A DNA stretch of 64,000 nucleotides, taken from Mycocentrospora acerina (Eukaryota > Ascomycota > Dothideomycetes > Pleosporales). Where the stretch lies: NCBI GenBank assembly GCA_022701365.1, contig JAKUHH010000081.1, positions 62,001 to 126,000 of the forward strand. The letters are read 5' to 3'. A model generated the notes under the pieces. The model saw only the letters and a list, made by a program, of their open reading frames with translations, searched no databases and was not told the origin of the DNA. A program made the position numbers and the translations under genes. Shown piece by piece: positions 1-10,464 of the stretch. The stretch's first letter is position 1. Each line of letters opens with the position of its first letter.

Positions 1-661
1 ACAGTTTTCCAGTCGACAAAAAGACCTGCAGAAAAAATAACAACAGCGCAAAGCTCCTGTCGCGACAGTTATCATAATATCAGATCGGGCTGATGTTATT
101 TCTACACCATCACCATCTACATAGCACGACCCACACACAAACATGAGCCAGAAGTATCAAAGCCAGCTGTAGTTACTGCTGAAGTTTCGTGGATCATCCT
201 GTCGGAAAGATACTTCCAGAAAGCATTAGTCAAGTACCGTAGTGGATACTATGTTCTCTTTGCTGGCGTCGAAAATGATGCAGCAGTCGATTGTTGTGTG
301 CGTGGGCTTGGCCAAGGTAAAACCACAGTTAAAGAAAATAGTCATACACTATCAAAAACACCCAGCCGAAGTAGGATGATGATAAATGACACGTTCAAGG
401 ACAAAAACTCTCGTGAGGTAGAACTTCATGAGTGGACAGCGTGCGCAGCGATTCACGACGATAGAAGAAGATGACTCCAAAATTGAGGAAGCACCAATTG
501 GTATCGAGGGTCCGAGGTCACGAATGGACTAGCTACCTACTTCGTCGGTGCAATGTGTTGTCTCAAAAGAGCAATAGCAATCTTAGATTGAGCCATACAA
601 CCAACCGTCGAATGATTGAGTAATGCTCAGCATCACCAACTAAATGTAACCCATTCAAGAT
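1..661. other. Left-edge intergenic stretch, no gene seen
   Basis: No convincing coding exon, RNA gene or repeat was recognised. The part next to 662 is the 3' flank of the histidine kinase gene. A gene lying mostly outside the window to the left could contribute untranslated sequence here. Confidence 0.5.
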
Positions 662-3600
662 TCACTGCTTCTCTTTCTCCAACCTACCCTCCTCGCACTG
701 CTGCAAAAACGCTGCAAGCTTACCAAATTGCACCGGCTTTGTCATAAACATATCCACTCCAGCATCAAACGCCTTCTCTTGGTCTCTTTTACTTGCCAAG
801 CCTGTCAGAGCCACAATGATCGCTGGGTACACGGTGTGTTGCTCTCTCGCCTCGGCCTCGATTGTGCGTATCTCACGTGTAGCTTCAAAGCCGTCCTTGA
901 TTGGCATTGATATGTCTGTAAAAGGCATTAATTGAAGCAAATCGGTGTAAGATGATCGAAGAGTGTATAGCTACCCATGAAAATTATATCAAAGTTGTTC
1001 TTGCAGAACAAGTCAATTGCCTTTTGTCCATTCTCGGCTTGTGCCAAATTCCTATAGCCATTTTTCTTGAGAAAGGTGCCTAGCAATTTGAGATTAAGGG
1101 CATTGTCATCAACGAGAAGCACACAAAGATGCGAAGGCGGTTTTTCTGATGTCGACTTGAGTGGTTTCTTGTTTGTTATTGATTGTTGGACGGATGGAAC
1201 CGAGCCGAACAACCCCTCAGTCCCTGAGCGACAAGACGTGATTTTCCTATTACTGTCAAGTTCTTCAGCTTTGTTTTTTCACAAATTACTCGTCTCTTTG
1301 GTACTTCTCACCTTTCTTGATCGGTATAGGGCTGGCTTAGTGTGACCATGCCAACATTTACACCCGGTCCCTCGCTACTTTGTTCCAAATCATCATGCCC
1401 TTCGCCATTAGGCTCATCCAATCTAGCAGCACATGCCAAAAGTGCTTTTCCAACTTTAGTTGGTCCTATAGGTCGTGGTATTCTTACCAGTTTGTGGTAT
1501 CCGTGAATGGGATCTCTAGGATCAGCCATTTTGCTTGGAGTCGTGACAATACTGAGAAGGACGCCACTTCGGCCATAAATCTGAGCTGTTCTATGTACTC
1601 TCTCTATGACTCTCTTGTTACCCTCATCGAACAGAACAATATCCGGAATAGCATCATCTGTAGCCTCGAGGATTTCTGAATGAAACCAGTCACGAAGATA
1701 TGTTTCGAATGAAGCACGGACAAAGTCCGAAAATCCAAAAATGACGACAGATAATCCTCGTGCTCGTAACGATTCAATCATATGATTGTTGTCGATTGTC
1801 GGTTGTTCACTGGCGTCAGACCCGTCACTATAACGCTCCATTGGTATTTTGACCGTGATCTCAGTGCCTTTTCCAATGTCGCTTTGCACAGATATCTCGC
1901 CGTTAAGAAGCGAAACGAGGCTTTTTACAATGGACATGCCCAACCCCACACCTTGAGATGATGTCGAGTCTTCCTGTGTGAATGGTACAAAGAGTTGGTT
2001 CTCCAAGAAGCTTTGTGCCATCCCACGGCCTGTGTCCTTGACGGTCAAAACTATAGTACGACCGAAAGTCAAATCATTGCTGAGTACTTGTTTGTCCGTG
2101 ACCATTTGCAAAGCCCTGAGCGTGACTACAACCGAACCTTTTTCCGTATATTTCAAAGCATTTCCAATGAGATTGATTGCAATACGACGCAGCGCACCAG
2201 GTTCCGTGTTGTATTCCCAATTGTTTTCATAGCCGACATTACAAACGACCATGACATCACCGCTGTGACCAGAATGGGCAAATGACTGTCCTGCTTCAAG
2301 AACACCAACCGTTTCCTCGCATAGCATAGCGACATTTGTGCGGATGTACAAGCTTCCAAAGTTTCGATCGGGGCCTGCAGAAATACCACGTTTGTCTGGG
2401 AGTGCCCAGACTGCGTCGGGGGCACGTCTTTGGCGGAACTTATGTTGGCGGCTTTCAAATTGATTAATTTGTGCGTAAGAAAGAACACTTGTGAGCGTTT
2501 CGTGTAGAGTCGAGCCACAGGAAGTTATCGTACTGAGAAGGGACTTCTGCAACGGATCCATGTCGGTGTCATCGAGAAGTTGCACAGCACCAAGGATGCC
2601 ATGAAGTGGGGTTCCTAAGAAGTCAGTACATTAATGAAGGAGTGAGTACCAATCGCCATACTTAGCTCATGGCTGATAGATGAGACGAAAGCATTTTGTT
2701 GTTTAACAGCTGCCAAAGCGTCGAGTCTTGCAACCTCCGATTCTACGGCGTGCAGGAATTCCCTGAGTGAAGGGAGGTCGACCATATCAGTAAACAAAGG
2801 AAGTACCGATGTTTTCCATAAAAAGCAACCTGCAAGACGTTTCAAGGACGTGGGATCGGTAAGAGGGTGAAATATGAGCTGTCTAACGCCAGGAAAAGAT
2901 TTGCAAAGGCGCTCACTTATATCCTCGTCATCTTCCAAGATAGGAATCTCGTCATTAACTCTTGTCACAGTCGACTGCCAAAAATACAACACAACACCGT
3001 AGGGGTAGCGAATCATGAGCCTTTGAAGAACGCTCTCGTTTATCGCAGAAAGTCCATCCGTATGCTCCGAAATTGTCATAGTAGCTAATCGATTAGTTTG
3101 CGTTGACATGCTGAGAATCTCAGCAGGACCTTCATAGCCAACTCCCTTTCGAAATTCTGCGCTAGTATAGGTTGTTTCGCCCTTACTTCCATGCCCTGGC
3201 GACAGCCTTTGGTTATCACTCCCTATATCTCGGCGTATTGAACCAGCTTTTGAATCTCGCGCCAGCTCTTCCTTCAGTTCACGTTCTGGTTCTGCAACTG
3301 GTTGTATTCCTCCGTGTAAGCCGATCAGACCGTCCACAAATGTTACTCCATCAGCCTTAAATGCACTTTGAAGGCTTTTTGCGGCTCTATTGAATACCTT
3401 TTGATACATCGTTTCTGTAGACGTGCTACTACTCTTGCTTTTCTCATCAGTTTTCCGGGGTACGTCGGGATGTTGACTCGCAGCGTCCTGCTGCTCAAGA
3501 CGTATGTTACGTTCAATTTCAGCATGTATCAAGCGTTCGGATTCGGAACCCTTAGTTTTTACATCGCCCGTTTCCAAAAAGGACTGGGCCTTAGACCTTT

Positions 3601-4423
3601 TGATGTTCTTGGGTTCTGTTGTTCTAGACGGTGGCTCCAATGTTGTTGGAAGAGTTGGCGAGTTTGCGAGCGATTGGGCGGTGTGAGGACGAGACTTGAC
3701 AAAGACGTCAAGTTGTTTCTGAACTCTTGACCACCTGTCATGAAATCCTCTTTCACGAGAAAAGTTCAACAGATTGAAACATTTTCTAGCTGCTATTGTT
3801 AAATGCCTAGCTTCTGCTGCTGACAACCGCATTCGTTCAGTGCTGTCAATAACGAAGAACACTCCGATTTGTTGACCTTTCTTCGATACTATAGGCGTAC
3901 CAGCGTAGAATGTTAAGTGATGTGCATCCAAGGCCGATACAAGTACAGAGGTATGGAGATTCTGCTCAAAATCCGATACAGTGAAAACCTGGTCATCTGC
4001 AGATCTATCGATTGAAAGTGTTTGTTGAAACAGCCAGAGCCATCCATTTTCTTCAAAAGAAGAAGGTCTTGAAGCTTCGCCGCTCGCAACAAGACGTTGT
4101 AAGGAGCCATGTGTCAGGACACCATCTGTCAGGACAGCAAACGCACCGCACACTCCTGTATGACGTCATTGGTACTGATCTGAGAGACATCGTACGTCGC
4201 ACAAACCAATACGAGCGATTACGAGCTCTGCTACATCGTTGAGACCCTCGACAAGACAGTCACTTTCTGGAAGGCCGCCAGACGCATCATCTGCAAAGAG
4301 CTGAAGGTAACTGGCAAAATAAGTTTACTTGATTGCTAGAACATAAGCTTCCAAGACTTACGTGTTCAGTGCATATTCAGTGCGAATCTGCCGGAGTTTG
4401 TTTGCATGGCTCTCTGGAGGCAT
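662..4423 (-). CDS. GAF-type hybrid histidine kinase with C-terminal receiver domain
   Basis: Cytosolic-type sensor kinase of the fungal multistep phosphorelay: it autophosphorylates on His and passes phosphate to its own receiver Asp, then presumably to an HPt protein. Exons (minus): 4423-4362, 4310-4207, 4155-2662, 2614-1312, 1252-975, 915-662; sum 3495 nt, 1164 aa. Seen: GAF-like N-terminus (about residues 20-175); a long low-complexity linker; H-box HELRTPLHGILGA with phospho-acceptor H551, formed only after splicing the 47-bp intron 2615-2661; N-box NLIGNALKY near 705; DTGRG near 747; GVGLGMS near 775; receiver with VDDN near 1036, phospho-Asp D1081 in DISMP (codon split by the 916-974 intron) and K1140 in TKP. 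All catalytic motifs are intact. There is no transmembrane segment. The first in-frame ATG in exon 1 is at 4423 and no ATG lies upstream before a stop, so a further 5' exon is possible. The class within fungal hybrid kinases was not assigned. Confidence 0.9.
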
Positions 4424-5480
4424 GCTGAGGGCAAAGGTGATGGAGAGTCGTCCAAAAGAGTGCTCATGAGGCGGCAAGACCTCATTCGGACAAAGACTGA
4501 TTTGCCAAGACTGGTCTTCCGCGGAGACATTAGTGCAGATATTCAAGCATACATGATTAGCAGGCGCTTAGACGAAAGAATCCACTTCCATCTTATTGGA
4601 TATATCCGATTTGTGCACATCATTTTCTTCTGGCCATATTTTGATATAGAGTGATGATTTATAGTCAAAAAATATTAATCCTAGCGAGTATATTTCAAAC
4701 TAGAGGTCTCATCGCATTAAGAGCAGAACCTCCGAAGCAAGCCAAAACTAGCACTTTACAAGAATATGGTAGTGTGTAAGTCACAAGTCACATAGCTTCG
4801 AATATGCTACTTGCAGATGATGAGTATGAATATCTGTCACGAGGTTTTTCGTCAGGTAGACAAGTCACATCTCATGGCCATGGTGAACTAAGTAAGGGCC
4901 CAGGTATGTTACAGGGATGCTAAGTGATATTGACTGTGCAAGAAGGGAAAACAGTGAACTTTCGATAGCCATTCGATCATTGCAGTGCTCCAGTCTTGAA
5001 CGAGTTAATGTGTCGTAGTAGTTCAAAAAGTATACAACTATTTTAAAACTTCGTACATGCAAAGTCGCTGTGATGAATGAGAATGAAAGTATGACGTCCT
5101 CGTTTGTGTAGAAACAGGTGCAAATTCATTTATCACGACTGTAATACAGAGTTGTCATCAATCAAGTTAATCAAGCGAGAAACTCTGGCGTAACTTAGCT
5201 TGGTAAGCAAAAAAAGTTCATTAGACCAAATAAAATAGATTGCAAAGTAAGCAATACAAACTTCTTTAATTGACCTAATTTACTCTATTTTAGCCATCTA
5301 TTACCCTGTCTATCTACTAATGGCTGAAAGTTCTTGACTACTAAGATTAAGCATAGAACAGGATCTTAACAGTTAGTATTGAACTGCTGCTAGTAAGCAA
5401 TTTTTATGTTCCAAAAATAAGCGTTTAACTCTTGTAGACGCAAAATTAAACTCGAATATAAGTAAAAGTAAACTACTGCA
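4424..5480. other. AT-rich intergenic spacer
   Basis: About 1 kb upstream of the histidine kinase with no credible open frame. The base composition becomes clearly AT-rich after about 4600 and contains loosely repeated motifs of the TAGCTTG/TAAGCAA kind that prefigure the 22-bp array starting at 5481. The kinase promoter should lie in the first few hundred bases. Confidence 0.5.
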
Positions 5481-5614
5481 TTAGCAACATTAAACTACTA
5501 ATTTAGCAATGTCAAACTCTTGCAGGTAAGCGACATTAAACTTCTAGTTAAGCAACGTTAGACTTATAGGTGAGCAACTTTAAACTTCTAAGAAAGCAAG
5601 GTAAAACTCCTACG
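5481..5614. repeat. 22-bp minisatellite, six degenerate units
   Basis: Six consecutive units start at 5481, 5503, 5527, 5549, 5571 and 5593; five are 22 bp and one 24 bp. The shared core is approximately TNAGCAACNTTAAACTTCTA, with several substitutions per unit. It lies in AT-rich non-coding DNA, 270 bp from the MITE-like element. Confidence 0.7.
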
Positions 5615-5887
5615 TGCTAGCCTTGGCGTTAGCTAAGCTTGATGTTAATCAAATTTAATGTATTTAATTTATTAAGTACATATTGCTTAATCTGATGGCA
5701 AACTTAAGAATCTTAGATTAACTTTATTTATTTTAAGTTTATCCATAAAGTCAATCAAGGTATTCAAGCTTGCTTGCTAGTTGATCAGACTGCTGCAATG
5801 CGACTCCTTAATAAGGATCATACTATTAACCTACAATTTTGCTAAAGGCTATCTTTATAGTAGCCTGTAAGTCCCTGAAGTATAGTA

Positions 5888-6146
5888 CAAGGGGGGTGTC
5901 TGAGCGGGCGAGAAATACGAAGTGACCCACAGCTGATTATAGAAATTTTGACAAAGTGAGTATTTAAGGTTAAATTTAAGTTGATCGAATGGTCAGATGA
6001 TTAATAAACCCACTAATACCCAGGTAGATATCTTCTGCTAGCGTAAGACATATCTAGAGATTTCCATTGTTTTGGGAAAGATTCGATGAGTTTCTATGGT
6101 ATCAAGCGTTCACCTCGTATTTCTCACCCGCTCAGGCACTCCCTTG
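5888..6146. mobile_element. MITE-like element with 37-38 bp terminal inverted repeats
   Basis: The left end (5888-5925) and the reverse complement of the right end (6110-6146) match at nearly every base, both starting CAAGGG and containing CTGAGCGGG followed by GAGAAATACGA. The element is 259 bp with no coding capacity and is flanked on both sides by TA (5886-5887, 6147-6148), compatible with the TA target duplication of Tc1/mariner-type transposition. It ends about 180 bp before the EVE-domain gene. The superfamily assignment rests only on the TA flank. Confidence 0.8.
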
Positions 6147-6323
6147 TAGTTGTATTAAACTCAAATTGGTGGTTTTAAGGACAAGAGTGTAAGTGAACAA
6201 AATATCAATTAGTCGAGTGAATTACGTCGTTTTGATCCCTGTCTTTAGCAACCACGCTAAGAACACAAGGGCATCATTTAACGCGACCAACAATCTGGGA
6301 ACACCACGTCACCACACTTTAGC

Positions 6324-7190
6324 ATGGAAACACGAAGATCGGCGCGTCAGGCTGCGCGTCAAATCATACCCGCAATAACTAAACTTGCTAAAGACGGCTT
6401 CACCTCAGCCGAAGAGGGTGATGCATCGAAGCGCATTAGTACCAAAACTACACGTCAGAAACGCGCGCGAGATGAAGACGACGCGAAGGATAAGCCTCTG
6501 AAGAGGCACACAAAATCAAAATCAAAACCTACACACTCCAAACCTACCATCCCGAGGACCACAAGTTCTGGAATCGCGAATATGGGCCCTGTGCAACCAC
6601 CCGTGACAGCCTCAGTCACAAATTACAACGCCAACAATGAGCAAGAAACATACTGGCTTCTCAAGGCCGAGCCTCTTCCTCGTTATGAGAACGGCGTCAA
6701 CGTTGCCTTCTCTATTGACGACCTCGCTGCTTGCACTGTGCCAGAGCCATGGTCGGGCGTGCGTAACTATCAAGCCCGGAATAACATGCAGGCTATGCGT
6801 AAAGGCGACCTAGGCTTCTTTTATCATAGCAACGCGAAGCCAAGCGGAGTGGCTGGCATATTACATGTAGTAGAAGAAGCCAAAGTCGATGAGACGGCGT
6901 TCGATCCCAAGGACGCCTACTACGATCCCAAATCGGACAGAGAGAATCCAAAATGGTACTGTGTGGGCGTTGAATATGTCAAGAAGTTTGAAGATGTCGT
7001 TGACCTGGCTAAACTTAAAGGGGCTGCTAAGGATGGAGGGCCGCTGGCCAGTATGCAGTTGATCACTAATTCGAGGCTGAGTGTGTGCAGAGTGACGAAG
7101 GATGAATGGAAATTCATATTGGGACTAGCCGGGGAGGGGGGATTGACGGACCAGGAAGAGAAGAAAGAGGGTAGCGAAAGAGACAGTTGA
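6324..7190 (+). CDS. EVE-domain protein (THYN1-like)
   Basis: Single exon, 288 aa. Residues 1-90 are basic and low-complexity, probably nuclear-targeting (clusters such as KRARDEDDAKDKPLKR). From about residue 108 the sequence has EVE-domain hallmarks: YWLLKAEP at the start, WSGVRNYQARNNM, GDLGFFYHSN, GVAGILHVVEEA and a conserved WYCVGVEYVKKF. EVE domains are structurally related to PUA/YTH modules and are thought to bind modified nucleic-acid bases; the human homologue is thymocyte nuclear protein 1. The domain is followed by a short acidic/charged tail. The precise ligand is unknown. The start ATG is the first in frame after the MITE-containing spacer. Confidence 0.9.
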   Translation: METRRSARQAARQIIPAITKLAKDGFTSAEEGDASKRISTKTTRQKRARDEDDAKDKPLKRHTKSKSKPTHSKPTIPRTTSSGIANMGPVQPPVTASVTNYNANNEQETYWLLKAEPLPRYENGVNVAFSIDDLAACTVPEPWSGVRNYQARNNMQAMRKGDLGFFYHSNAKPSGVAGILHVVEEAKVDETAFDPKDAYYDPKSDRENPKWYCVGVEYVKKFEDVVDLAKLKGAAKDGGPLASMQLITNSRLSVCRVTKDEWKFILGLAGEGGLTDQEEKKEGSERDS

Positions 7191-8806
7191 CAAAGAGGAG
7201 AGATAATCATGTTTAGGTACTTTGACACACAGGCTTCCCTTTCATTGAGACTGCGGCGGTTTTTTCTCGCACATATTCTCCAGGGTTGCGATATTATACT
7301 CTATGAGCAAGACCGCGCCATGTAATACTACACTTGACCAGGCAGTTGTCCCGATCCCCTATTTTTGACTGACTACTGCCACGCGACAAAAGAGCCGGTA
7401 CTGACCAAATCAAGACCGAGCGATTAGTCAGTTTGCGGCCAAATTGTAGCGCTTCCAAGACATCCTATAGTCCCAGAAGCCAGATTGAGCGAGATTACTC
7501 GCATGCCCTTCTGTGTTGGTGCTAAAGTTAAATCCCAAAACAATCAACGTCAAATCTATCAGGTGAGCACGAAGCTCACATCACAGACCCCCTGGAGAAA
7601 TTCGGAGAAACGTATACACACCCAACTCACAAAGGAAGATGAAGTGCATCTCCTCACAATCCTCCGCCTCTAGTATGCACCCACGACTTTCCAACACTTA
7701 CACAAGTCATTCAGCGTCACACCCTGCTTCACTCTGAACCATAGTCCGCACTCGATACTCAAGTGACTTTCTCACCTTCCTACTCTGCTGAAAGCGAGTC
7801 CGACGCCGAAATCTACTCTAAACCAAATCCTTAATAGAACACTTTACGTTAAACCCTGTACGCGGCGGCGGGTATGGGAGGCCTAGCTGACCAAACTAGA
7901 AACAATCACCGGAAACAAGTTTACATGACACACGACAATGGGGGGTTCGCATTGATGAATAGAATGATGACATGTTTGCTGTACTGCTCGTGTGTGAAGC
8001 GAATTTCTCGGTGTCTGTGACGAGATGGTGTTCAACAGAGGAAAGGATGTTTTGTTTAGTAAATGGATGCAAGTACGCATTTGTGATTTCGGCGTTTTGA
8101 CTCGAGGATATGGCTTCATTCCTCGAGAGGTATGGTGTGGCCTTGCTGTTCTGGCCAGAACGACTGAATCGTATACGCTTTCGGAAGATTTAAGCCGATG
8201 TGGCAGGGGTTTGACAGATAGGTGGAAAACGGATCCTTGATCGTTTCATAGTTTGGCCGTTTGATCGGCGCTGGGGTGGAATCTGTCTGTTCAGCAAGAC
8301 ATTCAAACACCACTTGTGATAAATTGTGGAATTTTGATAAAATGAATCCATTGCCACTTATTGGTTACATCACATCCACAAGTGATGAGCGGAGTAGAGA
8401 GCAGAAAAAAGCTATGCGTATGGTGTGAATCATTAAATATCTCCTCTTGCCTGAACTGTAGAGACATCCACTATCGCATGACACAAGCACACAGCCAAGA
8501 GGGTAATTCTCCGCAGCCAAGGCTCGTGTTGAAAGGACCAAGAACTGCTTAAATCAGCCCGTAACAAGCGTGGGTAACGTGTTAGATGAGCACGGAGTGA
8601 ACATGGCCAAGAAAATAACACCAGAGTAGGCTGGGGTTGAATCTCGAACGAGGTGTGTCGCGTTGTATAAGAGGGTCCTGTAGCGACTGCAGAAAATACA
8701 TTATCACTTCCTACCTTTTGTCACTCGTTTCCACTTGTCTGCTAGCTTTCGGGCCCTTTCACTCTTTTTACTTGGTGTAGAACATCATTTCTATCTTGTC
8801 TTCAAG
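7191..8806. other. Intergenic region, 1.6 kb
   Basis: No open frame here exceeds about 80 codons with protein-like features. The right third is the promoter of the secreted metalloprotease gene and contains a TATA-like element. No repeat or RNA gene was recognised. Confidence 0.5.
8666..8670 (+). promoter_or_regulatory. TATA-like element of the secreted metalloprotease gene
   Basis: TATAA in the context GTTGTATAAGAGG lies about 140 bp upstream of the ATG at 8807. Strong TATA boxes are common in inducible fungal genes for secreted proteins. This is inferred from position and sequence only. Confidence 0.35.
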
Positions 8807-9797
8807 ATGAAGACCACTCTCGTTTTTTCCACTTTATTGGCTTCCGCCTTTGCTGGAGCCATTCCTGCTGATGCACACCAACAGCTTCAGCGTCGCGCAG
8901 CAGACCCCCAGCCTGTTTGCAAGTTTGATTCGAATGGTTTTGAGTTTAACGACTCAAATGCTTGGGGTACGACCCCTGCGGCTGACAAGCGTGACCTTTC
9001 CAAGACGACCTGGTCACCGCCGTCCAACCTCGTCAAACCGCTCAAGCAAGTCTGGGACCACGAGGTTGCCACATACAATATGAACTTCAAGAACTTTGGT
9101 TATGATCAAGTCATGGCAGGCAAGGGTAAGATCAACTACTGTGTGCGCTGGGAGGGCACGGCGAAGGTTAGCGCCGCGCAGCGCACCCAGATTGAAGTTG
9201 CAATCCGCAAGCAATTTAACAAGTGGATTGCGGTTCTTGCCGGGTTCGACAAGTTCCCGTACAAGACTGTGGATGTAAACGTTGTTGGCTGGGCAGTCAA
9301 GGACAAATCCATCCTGCAGGGTGATGTCAGCAAAATTGATGTGTACACGGACAAGGACGAGGGTGGAATTCCGCAGTGTGCTCCGAGCTGTGGACGGTTC
9401 TTCCACCAGGATAATAACTACAGCGGTTGCAAGGGCGGAGCTGCTCGCCACTATGGTAAGTTTCCATTCAATTAGTTAATAAAGTTTGGCAAGCCGGTAC
9501 TAATAAGATGTAGACCAGTCTCTCTGGCTCACTCCTGGTTTCGGTGGTGGTGCGGGCGGTGACTGGGGTCAGCGCATTGCCCAAGAGTACATGATGCAGA
9601 ACATCAACGCAGAGGACATCCACATCCTACTTCACGAGATCGGCCACACCTTTGCCCTCGACGACTTCTATGATTGGACTCCCGAAAATCAGAACAGCTT
9701 TTTGATGATGGCTGGCAGCGCAATGAAGATTACCGAATTCGATGCCTGGATGGCCAGGGACTGGTGGAGGAACATCAAGTCAAGGTACGGATTGTAG
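8807..9797 (+). CDS. Secreted zinc metalloprotease-like protein
   Basis: Two exons, 8807-9455 and 9514-9797, 933 nt, 310 aa. The intron 9456-9513 has a GTAAGT donor and an ACTAATAAG branch point; after splicing the sequence reads ARHYDQSLWLTPG. Residues 1-20 form a signal peptide ending near AGAIPA, followed by a dibasic RR that may be a Kex2-type site. The C-terminal exon contains HEIGHTFALDDFYD, a zinc-binding HExxH motif with a downstream Asp that could be the third ligand (HExxHxxxxxD pattern). Several Cys (CVRW, CAPSCGRFF, SGCKGG) suggest disulfides. The family is a fungal secreted protein group often left unnamed, and some members are annotated as cellulose-binding. Protease activity is inferred from the motif; the substrate is unknown. 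Confidence 0.8.
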
Positions 9798-10464
9798 AGC
9801 AGTTAAGAAATGGGGTTTGGCAGATTAGAATAACGTCCAATGCTGTTGTTATAAGCATTGATACTTATTCCTTGTCAACCTATTTTTAGGCATAGAAGGC
9901 TGTCGAAACGGTGGTTGGTGCTGGTGTTGAGCGGGTGCTGATCGAATGTTGTTGATTTCTTGTCTATATGTACTTTTGGAAAGAGGGTGATTGAAATTTT
10001 AATTCGTATCTTCTCCACCTTTGCATGTACGTTGTTGAGTCGTCTCCTGTTATTAGTGTTGTGCTTCGCAAAAGTCGACGGACTGGTAGCGATGCGGCCG
10101 TTGTGCTGAGAGACGTTGGCAGGGCTGAACCAGCCCCACAACTATCCACTGTGATGCACGCCCAGACCTTAGCGCAATTTCGACGCGACTGGATGTCTGC
10201 ACGTTACGACTTGCGCTCTTCCGCAATTCCCACTGCAATTTATCCATTCAAAGACTAGGCCTGGATGTGATTATAGCTCTGAATCACGCGACTGCAGTTG
10301 CTAAAGATACGCCGTATTTCGCTTGACGCACACCTTTCTGAGACAGCTGATTCGCCTGACGCGCCCATCCATTCGCGCAAGGCTCGTGGACCTCCCTACG
10401 TCGCAAACTCGTAGCCTTACCGAGGCTAGAATCCCTTTCTATCATCTCACTCTTTTCGTCCGTA
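9798..10464. other. Intergenic region between metalloprotease and Acinus-like gene
   Basis: This contains the 3' flank of the metalloprotease gene and the promoter/5' leader of the SAP-domain gene. No coding or repeat structure was recognised. Confidence 0.5.

Noticed and set aside
5481..5614. CRISPR-like array
   Set aside because: Units are contiguous without spacers and the genome is eukaryotic.
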